A stretch of DNA of 64,000 nt from Streptomyces rhizosphaerihabitans (GCF_025399795.1 NZ_JAODTZ010000018.1:98270-162269), one strand, 5' to 3'; counted from the first letter of the stretch, positions 1 to 9,110 are shown. A program made the numbers and translations. The notes: generated by a model from the letters alone, not told the origin.

Positions 1-148
1 TGTCCCCCATTGACAACCAGATGTCCGCACCTGACTGGGCGATTCGCCGGGTTTCGGCAGAGGATCGAGAGGTGCTGCGGCGACCACTTCGCCGCGGGCC
101 GCAGCGGGGCGACCCCGCAGGGCCGTACCCGACAGGTAAGGAGCTGGC

Positions 149-1171
149 ATGGACAGGCGTGCAGCATCCGCAGGCGCCGCCTCTGCGACGATGCGCGCGG
201 TCGTCGTCACTCAGCCCGGCGGCCTGGATGCCCTTCAGGTCACCACAGTGCCGATGCCCGAGCCGCAGCCCGGATGGGTGCGGATCAAGGTGAAGGCGTT
301 CGGCGTCAACGAGTCCGAGGTCTCCACCCGAAAGGGCGAGTCGGACCCGGAGGTCACCTACCCGCGGATCCCCGGCATCGAGGGTGTCGGTGTGGTCGAC
401 CAGGCCGACGAGGACAGCGCTCTGCGCCCGGGCCAGCAGGTGGCGACCATGATGGGCGGCATGGGCCGGTCCTTCGACGGCTCGTACGCGCAGTACGTGA
501 CCGTCCCGGAAGGGCAGGTCATCCCGTTCGAGACCGGCCTCCCGTGGGAGGTGGTCGGTGCGCTGCCGGAGATGTTCCAGACCGCCTACGGCTCCCTCGC
601 CACGGGCCTCGGGCTGCAGGCGGGGCAGACGCTCCTGATCCGCGGCGGCACCTCCACGGTCGGGCTGAGCGCGGCCACGATCGCGAAGGACCTCGGCGCC
701 ACCGTGCTGTCCACCACCCGCAATTCGGAGAGGGCCGGGGAACTGCGGGACGCAGGTGTCGACCATCCTCTGGTCGACAACGGCACCATCGCCGACCAGG
801 TGCGCGAGCTGATGCCGGACGGCGTCGACGCCGCACTGGAACTGGTGGGCTGCTCGGCCCTCGCCGACACCTTCCGCACCGTCCGCCGCCACGGCACCGT
901 CTGCTTCACCGGAGCCCTGGCGGGCCAGTGGGCGATCCCCGACTTCAGCCCGTTCACGATCCCGAGCGGGGTGCGGCTGACCGCCTACGCGGGCGAGGCC
1001 TCCGACCTGCCCGCGCAGGTGTTCCAGCAGCAACTGCAAGCCATCGCCGCCGGGCGGCTCAAGGCCCCGGTCGCGAAGGTCTACCACGGCCTGGAGCAGG
1101 TTCACGAAGCCCAGGCCGACGTCGAGGCCGGCACGACGCCGGGCAAGCACGTCGTGCTGCTCGACGACTGA
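149..1171 (+). CDS. zinc-independent MDR-family NADPH:quinone oxidoreductase-like protein
   Basis: A 340-residue medium-chain dehydrogenase/reductase of the quinone-reductase type, expected to reduce a quinone or enone with NADPH in the cytoplasm. The N-terminal catalytic fold begins near MRAVVVTQPGGLDALQV; the nucleotide-binding half carries GLQAGQTLLIRGGTSTVGLS (about residues 155-174), and the C-terminus ends KHVVLLDD as in this family. No catalytic zinc cysteines are visible. I chose ATG 149 because AAGGAG lies 5 nt upstream; the ATG at 191 matches the usual family start and is the alternative. Two SnoaL-like genes follow on the same strand, so the group may be a small oxidative tailoring unit; the substrate cannot be inferred. 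Confidence 0.85.
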   Translation: MDRRAASAGAASATMRAVVVTQPGGLDALQVTTVPMPEPQPGWVRIKVKAFGVNESEVSTRKGESDPEVTYPRIPGIEGVGVVDQADEDSALRPGQQVATMMGGMGRSFDGSYAQYVTVPEGQVIPFETGLPWEVVGALPEMFQTAYGSLATGLGLQAGQTLLIRGGTSTVGLSAATIAKDLGATVLSTTRNSERAGELRDAGVDHPLVDNGTIADQVRELMPDGVDAALELVGCSALADTFRTVRRHGTVCFTGALAGQWAIPDFSPFTIPSGVRLTAYAGEASDLPAQVFQQQLQAIAAGRLKAPVAKVYHGLEQVHEAQADVEAGTTPGKHVVLLDD

Positions 1172-1240
1172 GAAACACACACCCTTCCACGCCGGTCAGG
1201 TCAGAGCCGGCCGGCCGCAGCATGCACGAAAGGAATCGAC

Positions 1241-1672
1241 ATGGGCGTCAACAAGGAAGAAATCAGCAAGACCATCATCGAACTGGAGAAGTCCTTCAAC
1301 GAGCGGTGGAGCGTCGGCGACAACCGCGGCTACCTCGACGGGTTCGCTGACGAGGTCAGCTATTTCGACCCGATCCTCAAGAACATTGTGGTCGGTCGAG
1401 ACAAGGTCATCGCATGGATCGAATCCATCTACTCCAACCCGCACATCGTTCGCAGCGAGTACCTCAACCCGCAGGTTCACGTCAGCGACAGCGGTGACTT
1501 CGCTGTCCTGGCGTACAACCTGAACACCTACGTTCTCGACGAGAACGGCAGGGAGAAGCAGCTGCGCGCATGGAACGCCACTCACGGTTACCGCCTCATT
1601 GACAACCAGTGGCGCATCGTGCACTCCAACTGGGCATTCGCCCAGACCGTGACGGAAAAGATCGCTTCCTGA
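1241..1672 (+). CDS. SnoaL-like / NTF2-fold protein (copy 1)
   Basis: 143 residues with the alpha+beta-cone fold pattern of SnoaL/ketosteroid-isomerase-like proteins: an N-terminal helix (IIELEKSFNERWSVGDNRGY), the DEVSYFDP strand, then the late strands ending with DNQWRIVHSNWAF. Members are small cyclases, isomerases or hydroxylases, but many have unknown substrates. The start is preceded by GAAAGGAATCGAC. It resembles the next gene throughout (ERWS.GD..GYLDGFADEVSYFDP against WQWSSGDPTGYMDALAEDVN), so the pair looks like a tandem duplication. Specific function unknown. Confidence 0.75.
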   Translation: MGVNKEEISKTIIELEKSFNERWSVGDNRGYLDGFADEVSYFDPILKNIVVGRDKVIAWIESIYSNPHIVRSEYLNPQVHVSDSGDFAVLAYNLNTYVLDENGREKQLRAWNATHGYRLIDNQWRIVHSNWAFAQTVTEKIAS

Positions 1673-1718
1673 CCGGGAGACGCCCCCTTCGGCGCGCACA
1701 CCGAAAACGAAAACCAGC

Positions 1719-2204
1719 ATGACCGACAGATTGGAGAATGTCGTGACCCCCGAAGAAGTCGAATCGCTCGTCGAGTTCGAGAAGTCCATCCAGTGGCAGT
1801 GGAGCTCGGGCGACCCGACAGGCTACATGGACGCGTTGGCCGAGGACGTCAACTACGTCGATCCGCTCGCCGAGTACGTGATCGTCGGCCGTGAAGCCGT
1901 GCGTGCGCATTTCAAGCGCATCCACACCGGCCCCTCGGGCATCATCCGGCAGGAGTACCTGAACGAGATCGCGCGCCCGCTCAGCGACGACGAAGTTCTG
2001 CTGATCTTCACTTTCAATACGTACCAGCCGGACGACAACGGCGGGGAGAAGCTGTTCCTGTCGTGGAACATGTCGGAGATCTTCCGCAAGACCGACGGCC
2101 AGTGGCAGCTGAGGCACGCGCACCTGTCCCTGCGTAATGCGTTTGATCCCGACAGCATCCCGAAGCTGCGCGATTCGTGGCTTCGCAGCAGCGTCGGCAA
2201 GTAG
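1719..2204 (+). CDS. SnoaL-like / NTF2-fold protein (copy 2)
   Basis: 161 residues and a diverged paralogue of the gene 46 bp upstream, sharing the W(S)SGD-x-x-GY...DVNYVDPL core and the W-Q-L-R/I-x-H-x-x-(W/L) ending. Start is uncertain: ATG 1719 has little ribosome-binding signal, whereas GTG 1743 is preceded by GGAGAATGTC and would give 153 residues. Probably co-transcribed with copy 1 and the oxidoreductase. Copy pairs like this may form heteromeric enzymes or act on successive intermediates, but nothing here proves that. Confidence 0.72.
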   Translation: MTDRLENVVTPEEVESLVEFEKSIQWQWSSGDPTGYMDALAEDVNYVDPLAEYVIVGREAVRAHFKRIHTGPSGIIRQEYLNEIARPLSDDEVLLIFTFNTYQPDDNGGEKLFLSWNMSEIFRKTDGQWQLRHAHLSLRNAFDPDSIPKLRDSWLRSSVGK

Positions 2205-2470
2205 CGCGGCCTGCCGGGGAGGCCTTAAAGCAGCATCCACTTCTCGGAGTTGACAAGGCGGTACGGAGTGCCGACCGGGGGCTGGAAACCGTACAGGGGA
2301 ACCGCGGCCTGCCCGCGGCGTCCGACAGAACGCCTGGGGTGTCGCTTGTCGACCATCACGTGTCCGCAGCCTACCGCCCGTTTCGCCCGCTTCAGGGAAA
2401 AGGATGGGGCGTGCCGTCTGCGTCCGTGGCCGACGCCTCAGCCCGCTACCACCTGAGAAAGGAAACACTC

Positions 2471-2866
2471 ATGAACGGATCGACCCTGCAGACGTTCGCC
2501 ACCGAGTGCGCGGAGGAACTTCCCGCAGCCCAGCTGGAGCATCCCTTCGGCCCGGACTGGGAGGTCTTCAAGGTCCGCGGCAAGGTCTTCATGCTGATGA
2601 CCGAGGTCCCCGGGCGCCCCGTCGTGATCCTCAAGGCGGACCCCGAGGAGGCCCACGCTCTCCGGGAAAGCAACAGCCACATCACCCCCGGCTACCACAT
2701 GAACAAGAAACACTGGATCACGCTGGAGGGCGGGACAGGCGTCAACGAGAAGCTCGTCAGGGAACTCGTCACCGACTCCTACCTGCTCGTCGTCTCCCAC
2801 CTGCCCAAGGCCGAGCAGCCCGTTGACCCGCACACCTACGGCACCAGCACGCGGGCGGCCCGGTGA
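2471..2866 (+). CDS. MmcQ/YjbR family protein (copy 1)
   Basis: 131 residues with the YjbR/CyaY-like fold signature: AQLEHPFGPDWEVFKVRGKVF near the N-terminus and HITPGYHMNKKHWITLEGG in the middle, then LVRELVTDSYLLVVSHLP. The family is called DNA-binding by fold similarity only; its role is not established. Start ATG 2471 follows GAGAAAGGAAACACTC. The last four bases overlap the start of the next, paralogous gene (GTGA), so translation is likely coupled. The preceding 266 bp (2205-2470) hold no convincing gene. Confidence 0.85.
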   Translation: MNGSTLQTFATECAEELPAAQLEHPFGPDWEVFKVRGKVFMLMTEVPGRPVVILKADPEEAHALRESNSHITPGYHMNKKHWITLEGGTGVNEKLVRELVTDSYLLVVSHLPKAEQPVDPHTYGTSTRAAR

Positions 2867-3255
2867 GCACGGCCGGTGACCGCCTCCAGGACACCGCCCG
2901 CAAGACGGCCCTCGCCCTCCCCGACGTCAGCCACGGCCGCCCCTTCACCCCCGGACTCGACGTGTACAAGGCCGCGGACAAGGTGTTCCTGATCGTCACC
3001 GACGACCCGGAGGAACAGATCATCACGGTCAAGTGCGAGCCCGAGCACGCGCGGGCACTGGAGCGCGGCTACGCCTCGATCACCCCGGGCCGCTATCTCG
3101 ACAAGAGGCACTGGATCTCGCTGGGGCCCGGGCGGGGCATCACGAAGCGGCTGATCAACGATGCGGTCGAGCACTCCTACGACCTGGTCGTCGACGGTCT
3201 GCCACAGAGCGAGCGCCCGCCGCGATCCCCTGGCCCGGACGCGGCCGCCAGGTGA
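2863..3255 (+). CDS. MmcQ/YjbR family protein (copy 2)
   Basis: 130 residues, starting at a GTG that overlaps the stop of copy 1. It repeats the family pattern (LPDVSHGRPFTPGLDVYKAA, then ITPGRYLDKRHWISLGPGRG, then HSYDLVVDGLP). The two copies are clearly related but not nearly identical, so this is an old tandem duplication. Function unknown; the family fold suggests a ligand- or nucleic-acid-binding role. Downstream is the 3' end of a Tn3-type transposase on the opposite strand, so these genes may be passengers of that element. Confidence 0.85.
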   Translation: MSTAGDRLQDTARKTALALPDVSHGRPFTPGLDVYKAADKVFLIVTDDPEEQIITVKCEPEHARALERGYASITPGRYLDKRHWISLGPGRGITKRLINDAVEHSYDLVVDGLPQSERPPRSPGPDAAAR

Positions 3256-3379
3256 ACGTTGGCCGCGCCCCCTTGGACACTGGCCGGCCTCAGATCAGCC
3301 AGGCGGCTCTGGGAGCTGGCGATGACGTCGCCTCATCGCGTCTCCGCGCCCGGCACTTCACCGTGGCCGATTCGCTGCT

Positions 3380-6300
3380 CTACAGCCCGGCTCCGGGATC
3401 GTCCGTCGCCACGGTCCGCAGCGGCCGGTGTCCCTGGTCGTCGAGCTGGGCCAGTTCGTGCTCGTAGTCGACGGTGATGGAGCCGTAGTAGTTCACCACC
3501 GAGCTGCGGGCCGGCGAAATGTGTGCCAGGACCTCGGCGTCCACCTCGCGGCCGGCCCCGCGCAGTTCGCCGACGGCCAGGCCCATGTACTCGGTGTGCC
3601 AGCAGACCACCGCGTTCGTCACCACCGTCAGGCACCACGCCTGCTCGTTCTGCTGCTCCGGCTGACGGCGGGTGACCTTGCCCTCGCGGGCGTAGTGGAG
3701 CTGGCGGCGCAGGGCGTGCAAGGACTCGCCCTTGTTCAGCTGCCGGGCGATCTTGCGCCGGTAGCCCTCGTCCGACAGGTACTTCGCGGCGTAGATCGTT
3801 CTGCGGATCGCGCCGTACTCCTTCAGCGCGGCGGCCAGCGCGTTCTGCCGGGAAGACGCCGAAAGCTTGCCGACGATCAGGGAGGCGGTGGCGTGCCCGT
3901 ACTTCAGCGACCCCGCCAGCCGCAGCAGGTCGTCCCAGTGATCGGCGATCAGGTTGAGGTTGGCCTTCTTCGTCAGCAGCGGTCCTGCCTTTGGGAACCG
4001 CTCCTCGTAGTCGCTCTTGGCGCCCACCCGGTACAGGGTGATCTTGCCCAGATCGCGGATACGGGGCGAGAGCTGCTTTCCCACCAGGTCGAACAGGCCG
4101 AAGTTGACCAGGGTGACGCCGTGCGTGTCCGTGGCATGTTCGGTGATCGGCAGGTCGGTGGCGTTGCCCAGGATCTCGTCCAGCACGTAGTGCGCCTCGC
4201 GGTGCGTGGCCACGATGACCTTCGTGCCGAAGGTGGAGTGCTGGTCGGAGACGTGGGTGTAGGTGGAGATGCCCTCGGACACGAAGTACTTGTTCAGGTG
4301 CCGGGCTGTGATCGACTTGCCCCGGGTGGGGAACCGCTGGCCGTCGGAGGAGGACAGGGTGCCGGAGCCGAACATCGCGGTCACCGGCAGCTTGTGGTGG
4401 TAGTTGACCAGGTAGATGTTCGCTTCGCGGAGCGTCTCCTCGCGGATGTACCACTCCGCGGTCCACGCCAGCACGTCGTAGGGGATGCCGCAGGACGCGG
4501 CCATGCCGTGCAGGCCGAGGTTCGTGGAGAGCCCGATCAGGCAGGCGATCAGATTCCTCTTGAGCTGCGCAGAGCGGGCCTGTTTGCCGCCGGCGTGGAC
4601 GAAGCAGTCCAGGAAGCCGGTGTGCCGGTCCATCTCCACCAGCAGCGAGGCGATCGGCACGTTCGGCAGCATCCGCTCCAGCTCGGCGTGCAGCTCCTCG
4701 GCCTCGGACGGGATGTCCTCCGCCGTCAGCGGCGAGATGACCAGCTCGCCGGCGTCGTTCAACCTGACCGGCCCGTCGCCGCGCCCCAGGACCTCCTCCA
4801 GGTCGGTCAGGGCCTCGTCGAGTTCGTCCATCACCAGCGGCAGGGCCTGTGAGGCGTCGGGGCTTTTGCCGACCAGGCGGCAGAACTCCGTGCGGTGCGT
4901 CTCCCACTGGGCGGGCTTGAACAGGTAGGCGGCCGGGTTGTCGTAGCGGCGCGAGCCCGGCACATACACATCTCCCGAGCGCAGGCCGTCGCGCAGCGCG
5001 AGCAGCGTGCACAGCTCCCAGTAGTGCCGGTACGCGGTTGCGTCGCCCTTGGCCGCGGCCTCGTCGAGGTAGCCCTGCCAGCGGGTCGGCACGAACAGCG
5101 TCGGTGCGTTGTCGGGGACGTTGCGGGCGCCGGTGGCGTTCAGCTCCCGCAGGATCGTGAGCGCCTCGATCAGGGGCTGCGCGTCGGTGCCGCCGGCGAA
5201 CCGCACCGCCTGAAGCACCTTCGGTGCGAACTGCCGGATGTAGGTGTAGGAGCCCTCCAGCAGCGCCAGGTGCCCGTGGTCCTTCGGCAACCGCACCGTG
5301 GTCCCGGCGTGCGCGGCCCGCAGCCGGGACATGCCGATCTTCCCGCGCAGCAGCGTCCCCACCGCCTCGTCCAAGATACCGGCATCGGCCAGCACGGGCA
5401 GGATCTCCTCCAGCAGGGCGAGCCGGTCCTCGGAGAGCTTGGCCCGCTCGGCAAGCACCTCGCGCAGCTTGATCCGCGCGCGGGACTCCGAGCCCGACAG
5501 GGTCTGGTCGAAGAGCTGGACGACGGAGTCCAGGACATCGATCGAGGACTGGGCGAGCAGTGTCAGCAGGATCGGATGGCGCCGGTTCGGCTCGCGCCGC
5601 ACCAGGGCCTGCGCGGTCAGACGGCGCCCGATCTGGGCCAGGTAGCGGCGCCGTTCGGCGGGCAGGGACGACATGTCGAGTGTGTCCGCGCCAAGTCCCC
5701 GCAGGAACCTCAGCTTCTCGACCTCGCCACCCACGCTCGTCGGCGACGCCTGCACCGGACCGGTCACCAGCCAGTGCAGCCGCGAGGACCGCAGCTGCGC
5801 ATCGAAGACCAGCAGCCCGTCCAAGCCCTGCGCCCGCTCGGGGTTCAGCAGATGAGCCACGCGGGCGTGGGTCTCGTTCTCCGCGGCCTGGCGGGCGGCG
5901 GCAACCTTCTCCAGCAGCGAGACGACACCCGGCCGGATCACCTTCGCCGAACGCAGGTACTCGCAGCCCAGCCGGAACAGCAGGCTCGGGGCGTCGTGCT
6001 CCATCGCGCGGGCCAGCAGGAACTCGTCCAACTCCTTGAGCTCGATGGTCTTCGCCTGCTTCCACCCCAGATACTCGGCGATCTCCCGCAGATGATCGGT
6101 ACGGGTCTGCTCACGCTCGCCGTAGCCCTCCAGATCGGCGACGGCGAGCCCAAGCTGGCGGGCCAGGCGGCCGACCGCCGCAGGCGGAGCGGCGGACACA
6201 TCATCGGGGACGAAGCCCAGCCAAGGCAGGGCAGACAACTGCACAGCGGCGCCGAGCACGTTCTGGGCCCGGCGGAACTTCCGCAGGAACGCCTCGTCCG

Positions 6301-6400
6301 CCGGGGTGAGGGTGAAGTACCGGATCAGCTCGTCCTTGCCGATCGTCGGGAACGACCGCAGGGCCTCCAGCTCCTCATCACTGAAAACCCTCGTCGCCAT
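3380..6400 (-). CDS. tnpA: Tn3-family transposase TnpA
   Basis: 1006 residues, the normal size of a Tn3-family transposase, apparently unbroken. The N-terminal DUF4158-like region (about residues 5-170) starts MATRVFSDEELEALRSFPT. The C-terminal DDE domain shows the TLSSSDGQRFPT block, the SDQHSTFGTKVI block and the IADHWDDLLRLAGSLKYG block that carry or surround the catalytic acidic residues, and it ends in the usual LAHISPARSSVVNYYGS region. It catalyses replicative transposition. No resolvase gene or res site was recognised nearby. A 37-bp Tn3-like terminal repeat lies 117 bp upstream of its start. Confidence 0.95.
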   Translation of the reverse strand: MATRVFSDEELEALRSFPTIGKDELIRYFTLTPADEAFLRKFRRAQNVLGAAVQLSALPWLGFVPDDVSAAPPAAVGRLARQLGLAVADLEGYGEREQTRTDHLREIAEYLGWKQAKTIELKELDEFLLARAMEHDAPSLLFRLGCEYLRSAKVIRPGVVSLLEKVAAARQAAENETHARVAHLLNPERAQGLDGLLVFDAQLRSSRLHWLVTGPVQASPTSVGGEVEKLRFLRGLGADTLDMSSLPAERRRYLAQIGRRLTAQALVRREPNRRHPILLTLLAQSSIDVLDSVVQLFDQTLSGSESRARIKLREVLAERAKLSEDRLALLEEILPVLADAGILDEAVGTLLRGKIGMSRLRAAHAGTTVRLPKDHGHLALLEGSYTYIRQFAPKVLQAVRFAGGTDAQPLIEALTILRELNATGARNVPDNAPTLFVPTRWQGYLDEAAAKGDATAYRHYWELCTLLALRDGLRSGDVYVPGSRRYDNPAAYLFKPAQWETHRTEFCRLVGKSPDASQALPLVMDELDEALTDLEEVLGRGDGPVRLNDAGELVISPLTAEDIPSEAEELHAELERMLPNVPIASLLVEMDRHTGFLDCFVHAGGKQARSAQLKRNLIACLIGLSTNLGLHGMAASCGIPYDVLAWTAEWYIREETLREANIYLVNYHHKLPVTAMFGSGTLSSSDGQRFPTRGKSITARHLNKYFVSEGISTYTHVSDQHSTFGTKVIVATHREAHYVLDEILGNATDLPITEHATDTHGVTLVNFGLFDLVGKQLSPRIRDLGKITLYRVGAKSDYEERFPKAGPLLTKKANLNLIADHWDDLLRLAGSLKYGHATASLIVGKLSASSRQNALAAALKEYGAIRRTIYAAKYLSDEGYRRKIARQLNKGESLHALRRQLHYAREGKVTRRQPEQQNEQAWCLTVVTNAVVCWHTEYMGLAVGELRGAGREVDAEVLAHISPARSSVVNYYGSITVDYEHELAQLDDQGHRPLRTVATDDPGAGL

Positions 6401-6516
6401 CCGCCCGCCCTCCCATCACCGTCACCCGGTCAGCCCAACGAGCCACCCTGCGCACGGCAACGGGCCACCGCCCCGCCTTCCCCTAGATCACCCCAGATCA
6501 GGGGGAGCCTCGCAGG

Positions 6517-6553
6517 CTTAGCGTTGTTTTTTCGGCGGGAACTACTGGAACCC
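6517..6553 (+). repeat. right terminal inverted repeat of the Tn3-family element
   Basis: Read outward to inward on the minus strand this 37-bp block starts GGGTTCCAG and ends AACGCTAAG, the classical architecture of Tn3-family ends (G-rich outside, ACGCTAAG inside, 37-38 bp). It sits just upstream of tnpA. No matching left end was found between position 1 and the tnpA stop, so the partner is either outside the window or lost. Confidence 0.7.
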
Positions 6554-6639
6554 GTGTAGGCCCGTGTTCCTGCTGGCGGGAGACGGGATGGAGACGCCGG
6601 TGTCCGCGATGCCCGTGGTAGCGCCACTAGTCCTCGAAG

Positions 6640-6930
6640 TCACCATTTGCGGCGATGGGCCAGCCGTTGGCCGGTGCGGTGTCGTAGTGGAACTGGTCAT
6701 CGTTCAGGACTTCAGCGGGCGTCTTCCAACCGGATCGTTTTCCGGGGCCTGCTGTTGAGGCGTGAGACACGACCTGGAGCTCATCTGGCCACCACCTGGC
6801 CAGGTCGGTGCCCCTGGGAAAGTACTGGCGGAGAAGCCTGTTCGCGTTCTCGTTCGTCCCGCACTGTCAGGAACTGTGCGGGTCCGCGAAGTAGACCGCG
6901 ACGCCAGTGTCGAGCTTGAACTGGGCGTCA
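6640..6930 (-). pseudogene. remnant of IS30-family transposase (C-terminal DDE part)
   Basis: On the minus strand VAVYFADPHS ends one frame, and the neighbouring frame then gives TNENANRLLRQYFPRGTDLA and GWKTPAEVL. These are hallmark IS30 transposase motifs with one frameshift between them. The N-terminal HTH and the first catalytic Asp region are missing, so it is a dead fragment. Confidence 0.8.
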
Positions 6931-7200
6931 ACGCCTTCATTCACCCTGCCGGCCTGCCCATCACACTCCCACCACTGCGAGTGTTGCGACGACCGGTTGA
7001 ATCCACCCTGTGACCCGGCATCGGCGTGAAGTCTCAACTCGTCTTGGCTCTGGGGGGATTCCGTCCCAATCGCGTTGCCAAAAGGCCATGTCCAGGGCTT
7101 CCAGGACGAGCGGGTCTCTTTCCTTGTCGCGGCGGACCAGCCAACGATCCGGCGAATCTGCCCGCACAGTCGCACTGCAGCACGATAAAACCATCCGCCA
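6931..7200 (-). pseudogene. remnant of an integrase-core (rve) transposase
   Basis: Short minus-strand stretches resemble an integrase core: WLVRRDKERDPLVLEALDMAF followed in another frame by LRLHADAGSQGGFNRSSQH, compared with the usual DALxMA...HSDxGSQ pattern. The reading frame is broken and both ends are missing. I cannot assign the IS family firmly (IS3-like is my guess); it abuts the IS30 scar. Confidence 0.5.
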
Positions 7201-7377
7201 CTGGGAGATCCTGTACCACTCGCGCTATACCCGCTGGTCAGCCGTGCCGCCACTGCTTGGAAGCGGTACCGCGATGGCCTGGGTCAATGCCGGTTAACAA
7301 GGTGTTTGCTGTCGTAAGGACATTCTGAGGTTGCCTGCAGCAAGCGTCAGAATGCTTTCTGTCTTCTCCGGCGTGGT

Positions 7378-8330
7378 GTGCCGGATCCACCGGCGAGGTA
7401 GTAGGCGATCTCGTCGGGCTTGATTGATGCTGCGGCGTGCCAGTGCCCACCGCTGGTGGGTGGGCATGTCGCCGTCGAAGTCCTCGATGGACGTGATCTG
7501 CAGGGCGGCCCAGAGATAGAGGCGCGGGCCCTTCGCGCCGTCACCGCACGAACGTCTCTCCCATGCCTCGCCCGGTGTCTGGGAGAAGAGGTGATCGATG
7601 CGTCCGAAGTGCGGCACCTGCTGGGACTTCGGGACGGCCAGGACGTAGCCGATGGCGGTCTCTTCCCAGCATGCGGCGCAAGCGCCGCATGCTGGCCGTA
7701 GGCGGAATCGGCGGTCATCCAGGCGATCGGCAGCGGAGAGGCGATCACCCGCAGCACCATGGCCCTGGCCAGGTCAGGCTTGGTTGCGAAGGTGCGCTCG
7801 TCAGGAATGTGGGCGGCGCGGCAGCGGTCGCGGTCGGTGGTCCAGGACTTGGGCAGATACAACTCCCGGTCCACCAGGGCGCGTCCGCGTGTGGTGGCAT
7901 AGGCAGCGAACACGCCGATCTGGCAGTTTTCGGTGCGGCCGGCGGTTCCGGAGTACCGGCGTTGCACGCCGGCCGAGGTGGTGCCCTTCTTCAGGAAGCC
8001 GGTGTCGTCGAGGATGAGGATGCCGTCGGGCTCGCCGAGTCGTTCGGTTACGTAGTGCTGGAGGTCGTCGCGGAGCTCGTCGACGTTCCACCGGGCGCCG
8101 TTGAGGAGCCGCTGCAGGCGGTCAGGGGTTCGGTTTTCAGCGTATTCGGCCAGTTGCCAGCCGTTCTTTCGGCCGACCGGGCCCAGCAGTCCACGGATGT
8201 AGTCACGCATCCTGCGACGCGGCTCGACGCGCTTGAAGCGGTGGCCGGTACGCAGGAACAGTTCCTCGAGCTCGTCGTTCCAGATCTCAACTGCACGCTC
8301 GTCAATCACGCTAGGAGCCCAGAGCGTTGC
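7378..8330 (-). pseudogene. IS701-family DDE transposase, frameshifted and C-terminally truncated
   Basis: The N-terminal two thirds are well preserved (VEPRRRMRDYIRGLLGPVGR, GILILDDTGFLKKGTTSAGV, ELYLPKSWTTDRDRC, AWMTADSAYGQ). After ADSAYGQ near 7690 the frame is lost; the continuation PHFGRIDHLFSQTPGEAWER is in another frame, and near 7440 the frame shifts back to SIKPDEIAYYLAGG. The final part of a normal IS701 transposase (roughly the last 100 or more residues) is absent. It cannot encode an active enzyme. Confidence 0.9.
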
Positions 8331-8596
8331 CACTACCGACGGCGGCTGCACACGATCGAGGGGCGGCCCGGGAAAGAGAACACAGGCCGGCAATCAGCTC
8401 ACTACACTCACCGAAACCGCCCCTGAACAGGGAAAACGTCAAAGTGCTGCTGGAGTATTAGGCAATCAATTTGGCGCGAGCCTCAAAAAATCATGACCCC
8501 AACGTCGCGCTTCACCGGGCAGGTCCACAGTCTGCCCACCGCACTGGAAGCTTACGAGGCAATGATCACTCGCGCCAAATCAGCTTCACCTTCCTG

Positions 8597-8822
8597 AGGG
8601 CTGTCCCGTGATCCCCGGCGGGCGCACGACGACAGCTACGGCACTCCCCCAAGCTCTTCGGGCAGGGGGGACCCCCACACCGCGTTGTCGGATCGCCCGG
8701 ATACGCCCAGCATGAGGACGACCCTCCGCCTTGCGATGCTCCCCCACAGCCCGAAAGGCGTGGGAGGGGCCCCCAGCATCTGACGCCGCGCGCTGATCCA
8801 CCGGGGATTACGGGACAGCCCT
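8597..8822. mobile_element. MITE-like element with 22-bp terminal inverted repeats
   Basis: 8597-8618 (AGGGCTGTCCCGTGATCCCCGG) is repeated in inverse orientation at 8801-8822 with a single mismatch. The 226-bp unit has no gene. Its interior holds G/C hairpins of a type common in Streptomyces intergenic DNA (for example around 8645-8680 and 8740-8782). The ends resemble those I associate with IS5-type elements, so this is probably a non-autonomous derivative moved by such a transposase. A target duplication could not be called with certainty. Confidence 0.7.
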
Positions 8823-9110
8823 TAGGGTGCCGCGTCGGCACCTGTCAGGCATGGCCTACGACCCGAATCCCGTGGATGGAACGGCCAACTCCCCAAGGAG
8901 TTTCGATCTGTCGGCTGCGTTTCGACACTCGTTTGGTCCATTGAGAGGAAAGGCCAGGGAGGAGGTCACAGCTGCGTCTCCGCCTGCCCCTGTAGCGAAT
9001 ATGCCCAGGTCACAGTCACAAGTGGAGTGTCCGGTTACTTGGCGGGCTTCCCCTCGGTATACGGACACGGCCACTCGGAGGCGGTTCTGAGTTTCGAAGT
9101 GATGACCTGC
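8823..9110. other. upstream region of the RiPP-like cassette
   Basis: No gene is supported here. It contains an imperfect promoter candidate (separate entry) and a 7-bp inverted pair GTGTCCG (about 9027) / CGGACAC (about 9061). Base composition becomes less G/C-rich from here on. Confidence 0.5.
9035..9063 (+). promoter_or_regulatory. candidate promoter of the RiPP-like cassette
   Basis: TTACTT and TATACG separated by 17 bp, about 115 bp before the precursor start. The -35 box matches the housekeeping consensus in only three positions, so this is tentative. It lies inside the GTGTCCG/CGGACAC inverted pair, which could be an operator. Confidence 0.3.

Noticed and set aside
21..60. IDNQ...PDWAI at the left edge resembles the tail of the SnoaL-like genes (IDNQW...SNWAF)
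   Set aside because: Too short and too different to call a third paralogue; more sequence to the left would be needed.
10..1350. 446-residue frame overlapping the oxidoreductase
   Set aside because: Arg/Gly/Pro-rich out-of-frame translation with no motif; the 149-1171 frame has clear family homology.
3428..4852. Long plus-strand open frames opposite the Tn3 transposase (also 4895-6559)
   Set aside because: They are mirror frames of a G/C-rich gene: translations are rich in Gln, Val, Arg and Gly without any domain, while the minus strand carries a complete transposase.
7180..7340. Possible small gene between transposase relics
   Set aside because: Only fragments of broken transposases are seen in several frames; no start with a ribosome site.
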